Positions 46,510 through 56,299 of a stretch of 64,000 nt of DNA are shown here, piece after piece (position 1 is the first letter of the stretch; every line of letters starts with the position of its first letter). The stretch lies in the NCBI GenBank assembly GCA_037043015.1, contig CM073322.1:8381601-8445600 (forward strand), written 5' to 3'. Position numbers and translations under genes: made by a program. The notes beneath the pieces were generated by a model. It searched no databases. It was not told the DNA's origin and saw only the letters and a list, made by a program, of their open reading frames with translations. The stretch comes from Bryum argenteum (taxonomy: Eukaryota; Streptophyta; Bryopsida; Bryales; Bryaceae).

Positions 46510-47389
46510 CTCCTTCTGATCGGCCTGCGTGGCTCTTCTTCTGCACCTTGCTGCGGCTTGCCTTCCGCGCCTCAGACTCCTTCTTTCGGTCTTCCTTTAT
46601 CAGTTTAGTCATATTGTGCCAGAACGGAGGCGGACATCCGGGGGGGCACCGTCCACCTTTGAGGATTATCTGCTTGGTGTGGTACCGCTTCATCCGCAAG
46701 TGGTCCATCATGACCTTGTGGAAGCCTTCCTCCGATAGTCTTCCCAACCCCCCACGGTACTCGGTGATGGCATCGACTTGGGCTTTGATATCCAAGAGCA
46801 TCGCCTTGTCGTGAAGTTTGTAGTTGTCGATGCTGAAGTCGATGTTCCTGTTGTATCCTCGCAGAGTTGTAAAAAACTTCGACCGGTGCAGCCCTGTGGG
46901 ATTGCCTGTCGCATCCACTTCGACCCAGATGCGCTTGCCGGACTCTGTGGGCTTCACCTCGGCCCTCGCCCGACCCTTCCTCTTCTGGTCCCGGTCGTAG
47001 CCTGCAAACCCCCCGGATGAGGATGCCATGAAGGCATTAGGACCTCGCATCTTCAAGACCTCGAGGTCCTTCTTCGCAAGCTCCCTCTCAGCCTCCAAAA
47101 TTGCCAGTGCATGAGCATCTGCTGTAGGGAGCTCCTCGTCTTGCTCGTCCTCCTCTGCCACATCTTCGTCTCCCGACATCTGAGAAATGTCTTCAGTTCC
47201 GTATATTTCCTCGTCTGAATACATCTCGTCCTGCAGCTCTTCCGACATCTCGATCGATGTCCTTCTTGTTCGCGGCTTAGAAGCCGATAGTGGTTGAGGT
47301 GGTTTTCCGGGCTGTACACTCGGGAGCTTGCCGGAACTGTCCCGCTCAACAATCCCCCACTCCTGCGGTTTACACAACCTCTGTTTGCC
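46510..47389 (-). CDS. CACTA gene, En/Spm Transposase_24-like exon
   Basis: Begins at a good acceptor (GATGCAG at 47390) and ends near GAG|GTGCGT (about 46510). About 293 residues: an acidic N-terminal half, then EVDATGNPTGLHRSKFFTTL, ITEYRGGLGRLSEEGFHKV, PPPFWHNMTKLIKEDRKKES and RKASRSKVQKKSHAGRSEGE. The last part resembles the C-terminal half of the plant En/Spm protein domain Transposase_24 (PF03004), with the aromatic-W and NR-like SR/HxxG pattern. In En/Spm, TnpA binds subterminal repeats and regulates transposition. No catalytic residues are expected here. Confidence 0.72.
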
Positions 47390-47723
47390 CTGCATCGCAA
47401 CGACGTGCAGACAACATGAAGTACAACATGTATTTCGGCAAAACAACATGCCAGCAAAAGTTAGAGGACCTAGTCACACTGCGTGACTTTGTTTATGACT
47501 AATACTAGTCACATTCAATACAGGTTAGCAGAAGTGACACGACCTAGTCACACTGAGCGACTATGTGTGTGACTGATTCTAATCACATTCAAAACAGGTG
47601 AGCAAAAGTGACACGACCCAGTCACACTGCGCGACTATGTGTGTGACTCATTCTAGTCACATTCAAAACAGGTGAGTAGAAGTGAAAGGTGAGCAAAACT
47701 AGTCAGAGTGACTGTGCACTCAC
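47390..47723 (-). repeat. Intron built of tandem GTGACT/AGTCAC units
   Basis: GT-AG intron (donor GTGAGT at 47723, acceptor at 47390) made largely of about 3.5 tandem ~75-bp units with CTAGTCACAC, GTGACT and TAGTCACATTCAA. The same unit appears once in the next intron at about 46285-46375. Confidence 0.8.
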
Positions 47724-48869
47724 CCTGGGTTGTTTAGAGGCTGCTGAAGCCCGATGCAACTCCTCTCCCGCCTCCTGATTGCTCTTTACTAACCGGGCTC
47801 CCCTACGGGGGGCTGAAACATCCCTGCTATCCTCAAACAACCCTGTTAATAGCGTCGACGCGGAAGCCAGGATCTCGGTTGTTATTGGCGGAAAGGTCGC
47901 AATTGTGCAGAAAACATCACGAATGCCATCGTCACTTAAATTTGCTACTCGTTGCACGACATCTGCTACATCGTTTGCTGCGGATGGTGAAGGAATGGGA
48001 GAGGATGGCGGGGATACAAACCTCCTTGTCGCCTTTTGTTGTCGCGTCACTCGCTTGGGGGGGGGGTAAGACGGGGACAGTGCACTCTTCTTCCCCACTA
48101 ACTTCGATGCACGTTTGCGTGGAGGTGATGGTGCCTCTTCCTCACTCACAATCAATGGCTCCACAACATTAGCAACAGGGGTGAGACTTGGCAATCCCAG
48201 CTCCTGCAGTTTTGCTTGATAGATCGCCAAATTCTTCAACTTATTGATTTCGATTTGCACCAGCGGTGCGTCCTCTTCAGCAGCTAGAGTCTTCTTCGCT
48301 CTTGCCTTTCTCGACCTGCGCTTGGCCCCGGAGTCGCTGGAGGCGCTGGAGTCGGAGGCGCTCGAGTCGGAGGCGCTGGAGTCGGAGTCGCTGGAGGCCT
48401 CCTCCTCCTCCTTGTAGTCGCTGCCGTCGTCCTCTTCTTTGCTGCTGCTGTCCAAGTCACCTCCGACGCCTTCGTCACCTTCGGCGCCTTCGTCAGCTTC
48501 GTCAGCTTCGGCGCCTTCCTCACCTTCGGCGCCTTCTGTGTCTCCTTCGGCAGCGTCCTCAGATTCTCCTTCACCACGGTCCTCGTCTCCTTCGGCGTCG
48601 TCCTCGTCTCCTTCGGCCCCGTCCTCGTCTCCTTCTGCGCCGTCCTCTCCTTCTGCGCCGTCCTCTCCTTCTGCGCCGTCCTCTCCTTCTGCGCCGTCCT
48701 CTCCTTCTGCGCCGTCCTCTCCTTCTGCGCCGTCCTCTCCTTCTGCGCCGTCCTCTCCTTCTTCGATCTTGGTGTCCTCTTCCTCGTTCGGCGCGTCTGC
48801 TTGGTGATTCTTTGCCGCTTGATCAGTTTCTTCAAGCACTATTGCCGATTGATTCTCCGTGGTCGCCAT
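47724..48869 (-). CDS. CACTA gene, first coding exon with EGEDGA repeats
   Basis: The ATG at 48869 opens MATTENQSAIVLEETDQAAK. Then come tandem hexapeptides EGEDGA (about seven, encoded by an 18-bp unit at 48645-48765), further acidic and Ser/Asp repeats, a basic patch (KRRSRKARAKK), a helix (INKLKNLAIYQAKLQELG) and a C-terminal region ending at donor GTGAGT (47723). About 382 codons, spliced to the En/Spm-like exon. Very acidic N-termini may act as activation or disordered regions; inferred only. Confidence 0.68.
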
Positions 48870-49098
48870 TGCTGCACCTGCAAGAAGCTCTGTAAAAACG
48901 AGCTGTAGCCCAAGGCGCCATTTCAGCCATAGCCGCGATCGCCCTCCTTAGACAGTCACTTCAACATCAATTCGGAGAAATGATTGTTCAAAATTGAACG
49001 GCCGTTGTAGACCCCTTTTTACTCCGCCGCCATCGGCGCTAATTACGGCCGCCACCGCCATTAATGCTGCGCAGAATAGCACGAGGCGGCCCATACAG

Positions 49099-49176
49099 CG
49101 TGACTTGTCACAGTCACGAATACTCGATGACACTCATTGCAGTCACGAAATACTTGCGGTGACTCTACCCAGTCAC
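49099..49176. repeat. Right-hand GTGACT/AGTCAC repeats of the CACTA element
   Basis: Five copies in 78 bp (for example CACAGTCACGAATACTCG, GCGGTGACTC, CCAGTCACAGG), upstream of the first exon. They mark the right subterminal zone. Confidence 0.7.
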
Positions 49177-49525
49177 AGGTACTCATTGGCCTAAATTCAC
49201 TGAATTTCTAGCTTTTTGCGTCGAATGATGATGGTGGATTTGAACACCCGTTTTGGCATAGAGTATCAAGTCTCCTCCTTCTTGCCTAATTTTGAGTCTG
49301 AAGTTCCAAATCATACCCTGATTGTCTTCCATTTGAGCTCTTGGATGTTGTCCACATACTTCTAAATTGCAGGTACGTACTGGATCGACGCATGCCGATG
49401 ACATGTGAGGAAAACTTATCATGAATTGTGCAATACGTTAGACATGATCTGACGAATTTGTTTTTCTGATACCCCTCACACTTGCAGATTTGGCGGCTCT
49501 TCAAACATGGAGAACTTCATGAAAA

Positions 49526-49551
49526 TTGCCCTGCCGGTACCGGCAGGGCAA
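49526..49551. repeat. Perfect 26-bp palindrome centred on GGTACC
   Basis: The core is CCTGCCGGTACCGGCAGG, extended by four matched bases on each side. Decayed half copies (GACCCTGCTGGTACC, GACCCTGCCGGTACCGG) occur in the tandem array that follows. Confidence 0.9.
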
Positions 49552-49734
49552 CTTTCATCATTTTTCACTCAATCTTTTCATGGGGTCTTGAGATTAGTTT
49601 TCATTTTTAGAATTGAAACTAGACTTGATTTGCAACCCAACCCAACAAATTTCGTCAAAATCGGACATTGTATGAGGATTTGGCGGCTCTTCAAAGATGG
49701 AAAGTAGACAGTTTTGCAACCAAATGAGCTGGAA

Positions 49735-50100
49735 TGGCCACTTTTGACCCTGCTGGTACCAGGAGCCTCTCTTATGGCCTCGCCCGTGTGCTTGTACTAG
49801 CATAGCGGTTCTTTGGGTTGTCTCATGGCCATCGTCGCGTTGTTACTTGAGACCTGGATTGCCCACTTTTGACCCTCGTCTCGGCGGCCTCTCTTATGGC
49901 CTCGCCCGCGTGCTCATACTTGAGACTTGGAATGCCCACTTTTGACCCTGCTGGTGCCGGCAGCCTCTCTTATGGCCTCACCCGCGTGCTCGTACTGGCA
50001 TGGCGGTAATCAAGTTGGCCGCTTGGCGCTGGTCGCGGTGGCTCTAATGGAAGCTGGAATTCCCTGTTTTGACCCTGCCGGTACCGGTAGGGTTGTCTTA
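49735..50100 (+). repeat. Tandem array of a 75-130-bp unit
   Basis: Three units plus part of a fourth start with CACTTTTGACCCT and contain CCTCTCTTATGGCCTC; unit lengths vary by deletion. No ORF. Confidence 0.8.
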
Positions 50101-50302
50101 TTAGACACAATTTTGGGAATGTCTGTCTGAATTGTCGTATTGGACATGTCTGTTAGACGTCGAGTCGACGAAAATGTCGACGGTACCAAAAATTACATAG
50201 TAAAAAACTTGCTGAGATTTACCTTGAGGTAAAAAGCTATTTTCCTACGTGGCGTAGGGTTGATAATGACGTGGAAAATCAAAAAACACGTCACAGTGGG
50301 CG

Positions 50303-50640
50303 ACCGCCGGTGGGCGACCTCGCTAGGCGACTGGCGGTCGCACCGGGGCGAACGTCGGTCGCCTACTGCGACCGCCGATCGCCCTGGCTGCCGCGAGAAG
50401 GCGACCGGCGGTCCAGTATGGAGACCGGCGGTCGCCCTAGCAACCGCTAGTAGGCGACCGCCGGTCCAGTACTGAGCGACCGACGATCGCCCAGGGCGAT
50501 CGTCGGTCGCTTATAGCGTCGGGCGGTCGCCCGGCAACCGCTATTAGCGACCGCGGTCTAGTACTTAGCGGCCACCGACGATCGCCCAGGGCGATCGTCG
50601 GTCGCTTATGGCTATCGGCGGTCGCCCTGGGGGTAGCGCC
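50303..50640. repeat. GC-palindrome cluster 1, downstream of the hAT gene
   Basis: Repeats of GCGACCGCCGGTC/GGCGGTCGCC type, including two large near-perfect palindromes: 50476-50510 (17-bp arms, one central base) and 50574-50602 (14-bp arms). A TATA-like TGTATATGAA lies at about 50662. Confidence 0.85.
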
Positions 50641-50985
50641 CATGTGACCAGCACTATGGTTGTATATGAAACAAGAAAAATATATCCATATTGGTACAAA
50701 ATGAGCTTCAAAGCATTTTTATGAATACATTTTTAATTGGAAACAAGGTCAATGGTGCATTTCATAGTACAAATTTGCGCATGTCTATAATCATAGTATT
50801 CATATATATGATGTAACTATTACATATACCAAACTATATGTATTATACTCCCGAAACATACTAGGATACCAAAGTATTGTAAGCTAATAGTTGCCCTACT
50901 TGCAGTACATTGTAGTATTGTACCGAGTACTAACAATGAACTTCGTGCTTCCAATCCAAAATAACAAAATTCTAATAACCCGTCT

Positions 50986-51905
50986 TTAGGTATCCTTCAA
51001 TGTATACGTATCGTCGCTTGACACTTCATCTGCGTTTGGATCGGTTTCACCTAGAGAGTCATCGGTGCTTTGGTCGCCATCCTCGTCTTCATCCTCTGTC
51101 TCATTGCGTACTTCACACTCAACCTCACTCGCCAAATTGCGCAATTCCGTGTCCGTGGTTGTTTTCTTGTTCATCATAACGAGGCGCTTCAAGGGCCGTG
51201 AAGCATTAGTGATCCCGTTTGCGTTGATGGTAGATGGCGCATTGTACGTGTATTCGGATTATTGGATGAAGCAATCCCAGCATGGACTTCTTCATGTACA
51301 CGTGCTCCTTTCCGACATCGTCGATCGTGTGCCTTCCTCAAACGCTTCTGGCCTCGTGTAATACGATTGCGAGGTTGTGTAGATGGCCCGACGTCTCGTG
51401 CCACATCGCCAATGCCCGGTTGCATGTTGGACTTGTTGGTTCTATCTTGACCTCCATCTTGGGCAATACCATACGAGTTGTATGGGCCCCTTTAGGTTGG
51501 GTAACCCTTGGGAACAATTGTTGTAGAGGTACATCGGAGTCATCTCCGTTAAGAGTTGAATTCCTTGATCGAATGGTTGAAACTCTAGGTGACCCCACTT
51601 CCATGCAACTTTGAATTGGATACATCGTTAGGTTCCACTTTAATTTGGTCCATTTGAACTCCTGTCGTGGTAACCGTGCCCTTCACACTCTCAAGTTTAT
51701 CGTCGTTGTTAGAGTGTGGGCTGCCTTTAAGTGGACCAATGTTCTCTTCATCCATCCGGTTTACCAAGTCTTGTTTCGCTAGGCAGGTACTCTCTTGGAG
51801 TTGTAAATTTGCCACTCCTTCTCCTTCGTGTCATTGCAAATACCGCAAACCGGGCGAGGCAGTTGTGGAACATCCTGGTCGTCATCGAACTCAAACGGGT
51901 CCTTG
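50986..51905 (-). pseudogene. Unknown ORF downstream of the hAT gene, several frame changes
   Basis: - strand segments following the hAT stop by about ten bases: a piece with VCGICND (Cys pair, near 51840), MDEENIGPLKGSPHSNNDD with IKVEPND, then RVSTIRSRNSTLNGDD with VKIEPTS, a basic RGQKRLRKAHDRRCRKG and an acidic end (DEDEDGDQSTDDS) stopping at 50986. The frames do not join without at least three changes. IKVE and VKIE match the SUMO-attachment consensus. It could be a second protein of the element or a 3' extension of the transposase gene by introns. Confidence 0.4.
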
Positions 51906-51915
51906 ACATGAATAG

Positions 51916-54192
51916 TCATGTTCCTTCGTTGTCGTTCCAATTCTCTAGGTCGTCGTGTTCGCTACCGTCATTGACATAATTGTCGTCATCCGCCTCCGAG
52001 TTATCCATGAATACACCATCATCCCATTCATTGTCGGGTACATAGTCTTCTTCGTCAGAGTCCTCTTCTTCTAAGTAATTTTCGTACCACGTTCTCGGCG
52101 ATCTGGTACATTTCTGGCGCTCGAGTTTGGCGTTCGCATAGATGTACACAAGGTCCTCTGCTTTGGAAGTTGACAACCGATTCCTCACTTTGTTGTGCAC
52201 GAAAGAGTACATGCTCCAATTCCTCTCACATGATGAAGCTGAACATGTCAATGCCAAAATCCTCTTCGCAATTTTTGGCAAGGCATTCCCCCCGACTTGA
52301 TGCCACCATTGATGTGGTAACAAGTCACAGTGAGCTGGATCAGGGGCCTCTGAATTGGTGTTAAATGGACCCGTCCTCTCCTCATATTGTATGAGTTCCC
52401 GCACCACTTCCTCATAGACCACTCCCATTGGGGCGCTAAGCTTCCTTATGACCCGGTTTAAAGCTCTTCTTGCTTCTCCATTATTTTGAATTGCTCCAAT
52501 ATTTGTCAAATAAGGGTTCAACAAAGCTGCTGCATAGTGGAGGTCTGTGAGCATCATCTCCCATCGTTTTTGAAATGCATTCTCGTATTTTGTAGCAATG
52601 TCAGGGGATAGTTCGAATGGAGGTTCACGCAAAGAGAACACGTGTTCCTTAAGGTCTGACATGATCACATATGCCCTGGGCATGGCTGGTACTTCCCCGT
52701 CGAACTCCCGAAGAGCTAGGAGTACTGGTTCAACTACTTTGACAAACTTCGTACAATTCTCCCAGAACTCATCGCTCCTAATGCTATTCCGCACATTCCT
52801 TGCCTTTGTCTGTAACTGGTGACTGTTTTGCCTGTTGAACAATGTTTGGACAAACACATGCCACTCCGGATCGATCACCATGTTGTTCAGAGGTTGTTGT
52901 AGCTTTAACAACCGCTCTATCATCAAGTAGTTTGTTGCAAATCGAGTCCGGGGTGGTACCTTGAGCTGCGACTTCAAGTAGTACTTCCGAATAGAGCAAG
53001 GGGGACGTGGGACCCCTTAATAAATGTGCACACTCTCTTGGCTTGCTCCACCAATTGCAATACCCACGCCTCTTTCCCCCAATCTTCGAGAAGGAGGTCT
53101 AGAATATGTGCCGCACAACCTTGTCCATACAAGTGAGGATAGTCTATCTGCAACTTCTTCACAGCACCTAACATGGAGCTTGCATTGTCGGTGCATATCT
53201 GCACGATGTTTTGTGGTCCAACCTCCTCTATGTACTTCGCCATTTCATTTGCCACATAAGCAATGTCCTTTTTCTTCCCTGTAGTATCCACTGATCCCAA
53301 AAACACCTCTCCCACTGGGCAAACAAGCATCATGTTAATGAGTGGTCTGCTTGTGACATCGGACCACCCATCTCGAGCATATTGTTCCTCCGTACTTCTC
53401 GATAGAAAGTTTTGTTCGATCCTCTACCGACCTTTGCACAGCCGCCTTCTTCGCCTCGAGCATCGTAGTCCTAATAGCATGATACGAGGGTGGTTGATAT
53501 CCACCAATACCGGCCTTTGCTGTCTCTTGAACGGCACTTATGAATGCTGGATGTCGTACGACATTGAATGCAATGTTTGCCTCATAGAAAAATGAAGCCC
53601 ACTTTGCATCCAAATTTTGCCTAATGGCAAGATCAAAACTATCCTCCATACTCCTTTGCCCATGTCGCCGTCCACTAGAGAGTGTAGAGATCCTTTGTCC
53701 ATTGCTGCCATGACTCCCCTTGTTAGAGGATGGCACCTGATTAGACCTTAGGTTAGGGGATGGTACTTGTACAGAGTTGATGCGAGGGGTATCTATGTTC
53801 TCCGTAGTTTCCCTTGCCGCATATGGTATGCCGGCATCCACTCGTGAGTCTGGAACAACATCCGCATAAGAAATGTTGTTCTTTGGAACTATCCCTCCGC
53901 AGCACACGGAATAGCTCGAGAACTCCACGGGGCAACCTCGTACACCGGGTAATGGGGAATTGTGAGGATATCCGAAATGAGCTAATGCTCGTTGCCTTAC
54001 AAAGACCGTGCTTTTCCCACGTAATAAGCACACGCGAGTATTTGGCTTGTCGTTCCGTTCCGTGGATACTCGTAGCCACTCGTCCCCATTTGCGAGTGTC
54101 TCTTCTATTATCTCGGTACCCGTTGGATTGGGAAGAATGCTCCATGTTCGAACCGCACCTCCGCCGCCGCAATGAAACCGTGACGACAACAC
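51916..54192 (-). pseudogene. hAT-family transposase with DUF659, two one-base breaks
   Basis: Three - strand segments form one protein of about 750 residues. Segment one (54192 to about 53375) has an N-terminal region with Ser-rich linker and ends in the DUF659 start (WASFFYEANIAFNVVRHPAF, TMLEAKKAAVQ). Segment two (about 53375-52990) supplies ICTDNASSM and GCAAHILDLLLEDWGK. Segment three (52990-51916) ends in the hAT dimerisation motif (LTCSASSCERNWSMYSFVH, NKVRNRLSTSKAEDLVY) and an acidic tail. The breaks are near 53371-53378, inside the CSDGWSD-type motif that holds a catalytic Asp, and near 52986-52991. No clear BED zinc finger is seen. Terminal inverted repeats and an 8-bp duplication could not be located. 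hAT transposases cut and paste through an RNase H-like DDE core. Confidence 0.88.
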
Positions 54193-54307
54193 GCACTACA
54201 AGGCTCAAGTTACTCTTTGCACCTATAGACCGAGCGGGGGGCTTCATGGGAGACCCAAGACAACGGGCCAAGCGCAAAGGAAAGTGACTTGAGCCCATGA
54301 ACGACTC

Positions 54308-54316
54308 CTTATATAC
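54308..54316 (-). promoter_or_regulatory. TATA box of the hAT gene
   Basis: GTATATAAGG on the - strand, about 115 bp before the hAT ORF start and about 5 bp from GC-palindrome cluster 2. Confidence 0.7.
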
Positions 54317-54320
54317 TCCA

Positions 54321-54485
54321 CGCCCGGATCGGCGGTCGCCACGGCCCAGATCGGCGGTCGCCCTAACAACAACGCTCATTTGTCGCGCCATGTGAACCGG
54401 CGGTCGCCACGGCGTTGACTTCATCGCGCTTAGCCGGACCGCCGCCGCCCTAGCCCTACCTACAGTTGGACCGCCGGTCGCTTTA
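54321..54485. repeat. GC-palindrome cluster 2, directly upstream of the hAT TATA box
   Basis: GGATCGGCGGTCGCC, AACCGGCGGTCGCC and GGACCGCCGGTCGC repeats in 165 bp, otherwise variable sequence between. Same module as clusters 1, 3, 4 and 5. Confidence 0.82.
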
Positions 54486-54539
54486 GCGATGATGATTGTT
54501 CGGACGAAGAGCACTTTACTCTCCAAGTCAAATTCCATG

Positions 54540-55040
54540 GTCCACCGTCCACGTAGTACAACTATTATTAACTAGAATCCCGGAGACCATGTGGCTCAAA
54601 AATGTTTGATTCGCAATAATGCTTTTCTTTTGAAAAGAAAAAAAATTAATAATAATAAAGGGAACATGCGAAGGCAAGAGAGAGAACAATAAGGACTCAT
54701 ATTAGAAACTAGAGTTTTAACTTCTCTTCCTCCAAATCCAAAAAATAAAGTGATGAATATTGCTCAATCCACGTTTCCTAAATAATTAAGAATGATAAAA
54801 ATTGCCATGTATCAATGATGGTACCTCGGACATTGAAGGTTTTTCCTTTATGCTTATACCACATGCAATAGTGAGATTTCATTCACCAACAATATTTAAA
54901 TTGAAGAAAATCAAAAACTTCATATTCACATTCAACGTTTTTGCATACAAAATGGCAATTGCACTTAGTGTTTGGTATTGAGTACACTACTTTTCTACAA
55001 TTGCTAAAAAAACGTGATTAACTAACTACCAGTCATTCTT
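54540..55040. other. AT-rich spacer, nothing recognised
   Basis: No ORF or repeat I can support. It separates the hAT promoter from the 3' side of AFPGW gene copy 1. Confidence 0.5.
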
Positions 55041-55043
55041 CGC

Positions 55044-55165
55044 TTGGGCCCCCTTCATTGTAAAGTTGGCTTGGCCCCCCTTCTGTACAAACTTGGCTTG
55101 GCCCCCCTTCATCAAAATGTGCATGACCTTCCTCCATCGTTTGGTTCGGCTCCCCTTCATCCACT
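55044..55165 (+). repeat. Degenerate tandem repeat with GGCTTGGCCCCCCTTC
   Basis: Four or five units of about 29 bp beginning near GCTTGGGCCCCCTTCAT. Later units are more diverged. Confidence 0.75.
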
Positions 55166-55311
55166 TCTCGCCTTCCGGTCCCTTCTTCTTCCGAATCTGA
55201 CCAAACTATGTCCTCATCAGGGATTCCTCCTTTGTAACCCCTAGGTGTTGTAAGCCCTTCTCGTGGGTTGGCCGCTGGATAAGGAGCTCGCGAATATGGG
55301 GTTACATTGGC

Positions 55312-55734
55312 CTAATTGTTTGAGGGGATTTTTAAACGTCCTCCAATCCACGTCCCTCGCAAAATTACCTCCGCGTACACCATTTGTGCTATGTTGCACG
55401 AAACCTCGTTGCTCACCACATGCACACCGGCGTAGAGGAACTTCCACACTTCAATGCATCGTTGCACAAATTCATCGTGATGGCAATAGTGCAAATTTGC
55501 GCAATTCAGGCGGCGATGAAACTCGTGACGATAGTGTGGAAACAAATGGCCGATGTGGCACCAAGCAATGTACCACTTGCAAGTCTTAAGGGTCCACGGT
55601 TCCTCTACTTGCACCCACCCCGGAAAAGCCTGTAGCGTGGGATCTATGAGAATCTTGTGAAATCTCCTTTGCATCTTTCCTTTCCTCTTGCGGTCCTTGT
55701 CTCTCGCTATCTTCCGCTCCTGGCTAGGCGTCAT
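55312..55734 (-). CDS. 'AFPGW gene' copy 1, intact small ORF of unknown function
   Basis: 140 codons from the ATG at 55734 (MTPSQERKIARDKDRKRKGK). A basic N-terminus is followed by LQAFPGWVQVEEPW, AWCHIGHLFPHYRHEFHRRL, CANLHYCHHDEFVQRCIEVW and NIAQMVYAEVILRG. Several His/Cys residues (CHIGH, HYCHH) could bind metal. I do not recognise the family. Copy 2 lies at 59.8-60.3 kb in the same orientation and retains the same order of motifs, so the product was under selection before duplication. Upstream: TATA-like box at ~56000 and GC-palindrome cluster 3. Confidence 0.6.
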   Translation of the reverse strand: MTPSQERKIARDKDRKRKGKMQRRFHKILIDPTLQAFPGWVQVEEPWTLKTCKWYIAWCHIGHLFPHYRHEFHRRLNCANLHYCHHDEFVQRCIEVWKFLYAGVHVVSNEVSCNIAQMVYAEVILRGTWIGGRLKIPSNN

Positions 55735-55998
55735 GGTCACCGAAATGCTAACGAAGGAAGAAAGTTTTTAAACTAACTCAAAAAAAAGTTATATCTATTC
55801 CGTGGACTAACACAGAATTTAGAAAACTCGAAAATCGGGCAGCATGTATGTGTGAAATGCACACGTGAGGCACGTGTGTGCCAATCACCGCACGCTCTAG
55901 CGCTCGAACAAGCAGGCGGCAACCAGAGGTCGACACCAGACAATGCGCAAGGCCCGACACGTGGAGGTGAGAAATGGCGACTGGCGGTGTACGCGCGC

Positions 55999-56008
55999 GT
56001 ATATGTAA
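55999..56008 (-). promoter_or_regulatory. TATA-like box of AFPGW copy 1
   Basis: TTACATATAC on the - strand, about 270 bp upstream of the start and 13-15 bp from cluster 3. The flanking 55.91-55.98 kb matches 60.41-60.48 kb (GTCGACACCAGACAATGCGC), so the promoter region was duplicated with the gene. Confidence 0.55.
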
Positions 56009-56020
56009 CCCTGGTTCTAG

Positions 56021-56285
56021 GGCGACCGCCGATCCAGCTGAAAGGCGAGCGTCGGTCGCCATGGCGACCGCCGATCCACCCGATGGGCGAACGTCGGTCG
56101 CCAGGGCGACCGCCGATCCAGCGGATTGGCGACCGCCGGTCCACCTGGTCTGCGACCAATGGTCAGAGGGCGCGACCACCAAGTGGGAGGGCGCGACGTA
56201 TGCGAGGGGGCGCGACCTCTGGATCGCGCGACCGCCGATCCAGCTGGTGGGCGATCGGAGGTCACTGGGCGACCGCCGGTCCACC
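56021..56285. repeat. GC-palindrome cluster 3, upstream of AFPGW copy 1
   Basis: Units such as GGCGACCGCCGATCCAGC and GGCGACCGCCGGTCCACC, about every 25-35 bp, with GGCGAACGTCGGTCGCC between. CpG to TpG/CpA decay explains the variants. Confidence 0.85.
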
Positions 56286-56299
56286 TCGTGAGCAAGTAC

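Larger units (their letters stand above)
41532..49200 (-). mobile_element. CACTA (En/Spm-type) transposon, right end not defined
   Basis: The left terminus is CACTACTAGAAAACAGGG at 41532. Dense GTGACT/AGTCAC words, often paired as TGTGACTA..TAGTCACA, fill 41.56-42.56 kb and recur to 49176. The encoded protein has an En/Spm Transposase_24-like region. No matching right terminus (CTAGTAGTG) or 3-bp duplication was found, so the right end is an estimate just beyond the last repeats. No TnpD-type catalytic transposase is visible, so it is probably non-autonomous. Confidence 0.7.

Noticed and set aside
48266-48895. Arg/Leu-rich + ORF at 48.3-48.9 kb
   Set aside because: Shadow of the EGEDGA repeats. 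No start context or domain.
41529-49200. 3-bp target duplication for the outer CACTA
   Set aside because: TAC precedes the left terminus, but I could not find a CTAGTAGTG-type terminus followed by TAC on the right. Not claimed.
50303-50640. CRISPR-like direct repeats
   Set aside because: The repeats are palindromic with irregular spacing and no uniform unique spacers, in a eukaryotic transposon setting. The same applies to the 19-bp array at 7.58 kb, which has no spacers.
56017-56295. ORFs across the GC-palindrome clusters (56.0, 57.8, 60.5 kb)
   Set aside because: Repetitive Arg/Pro/Asp text from the palindromes reads open on both strands. No coding evidence.
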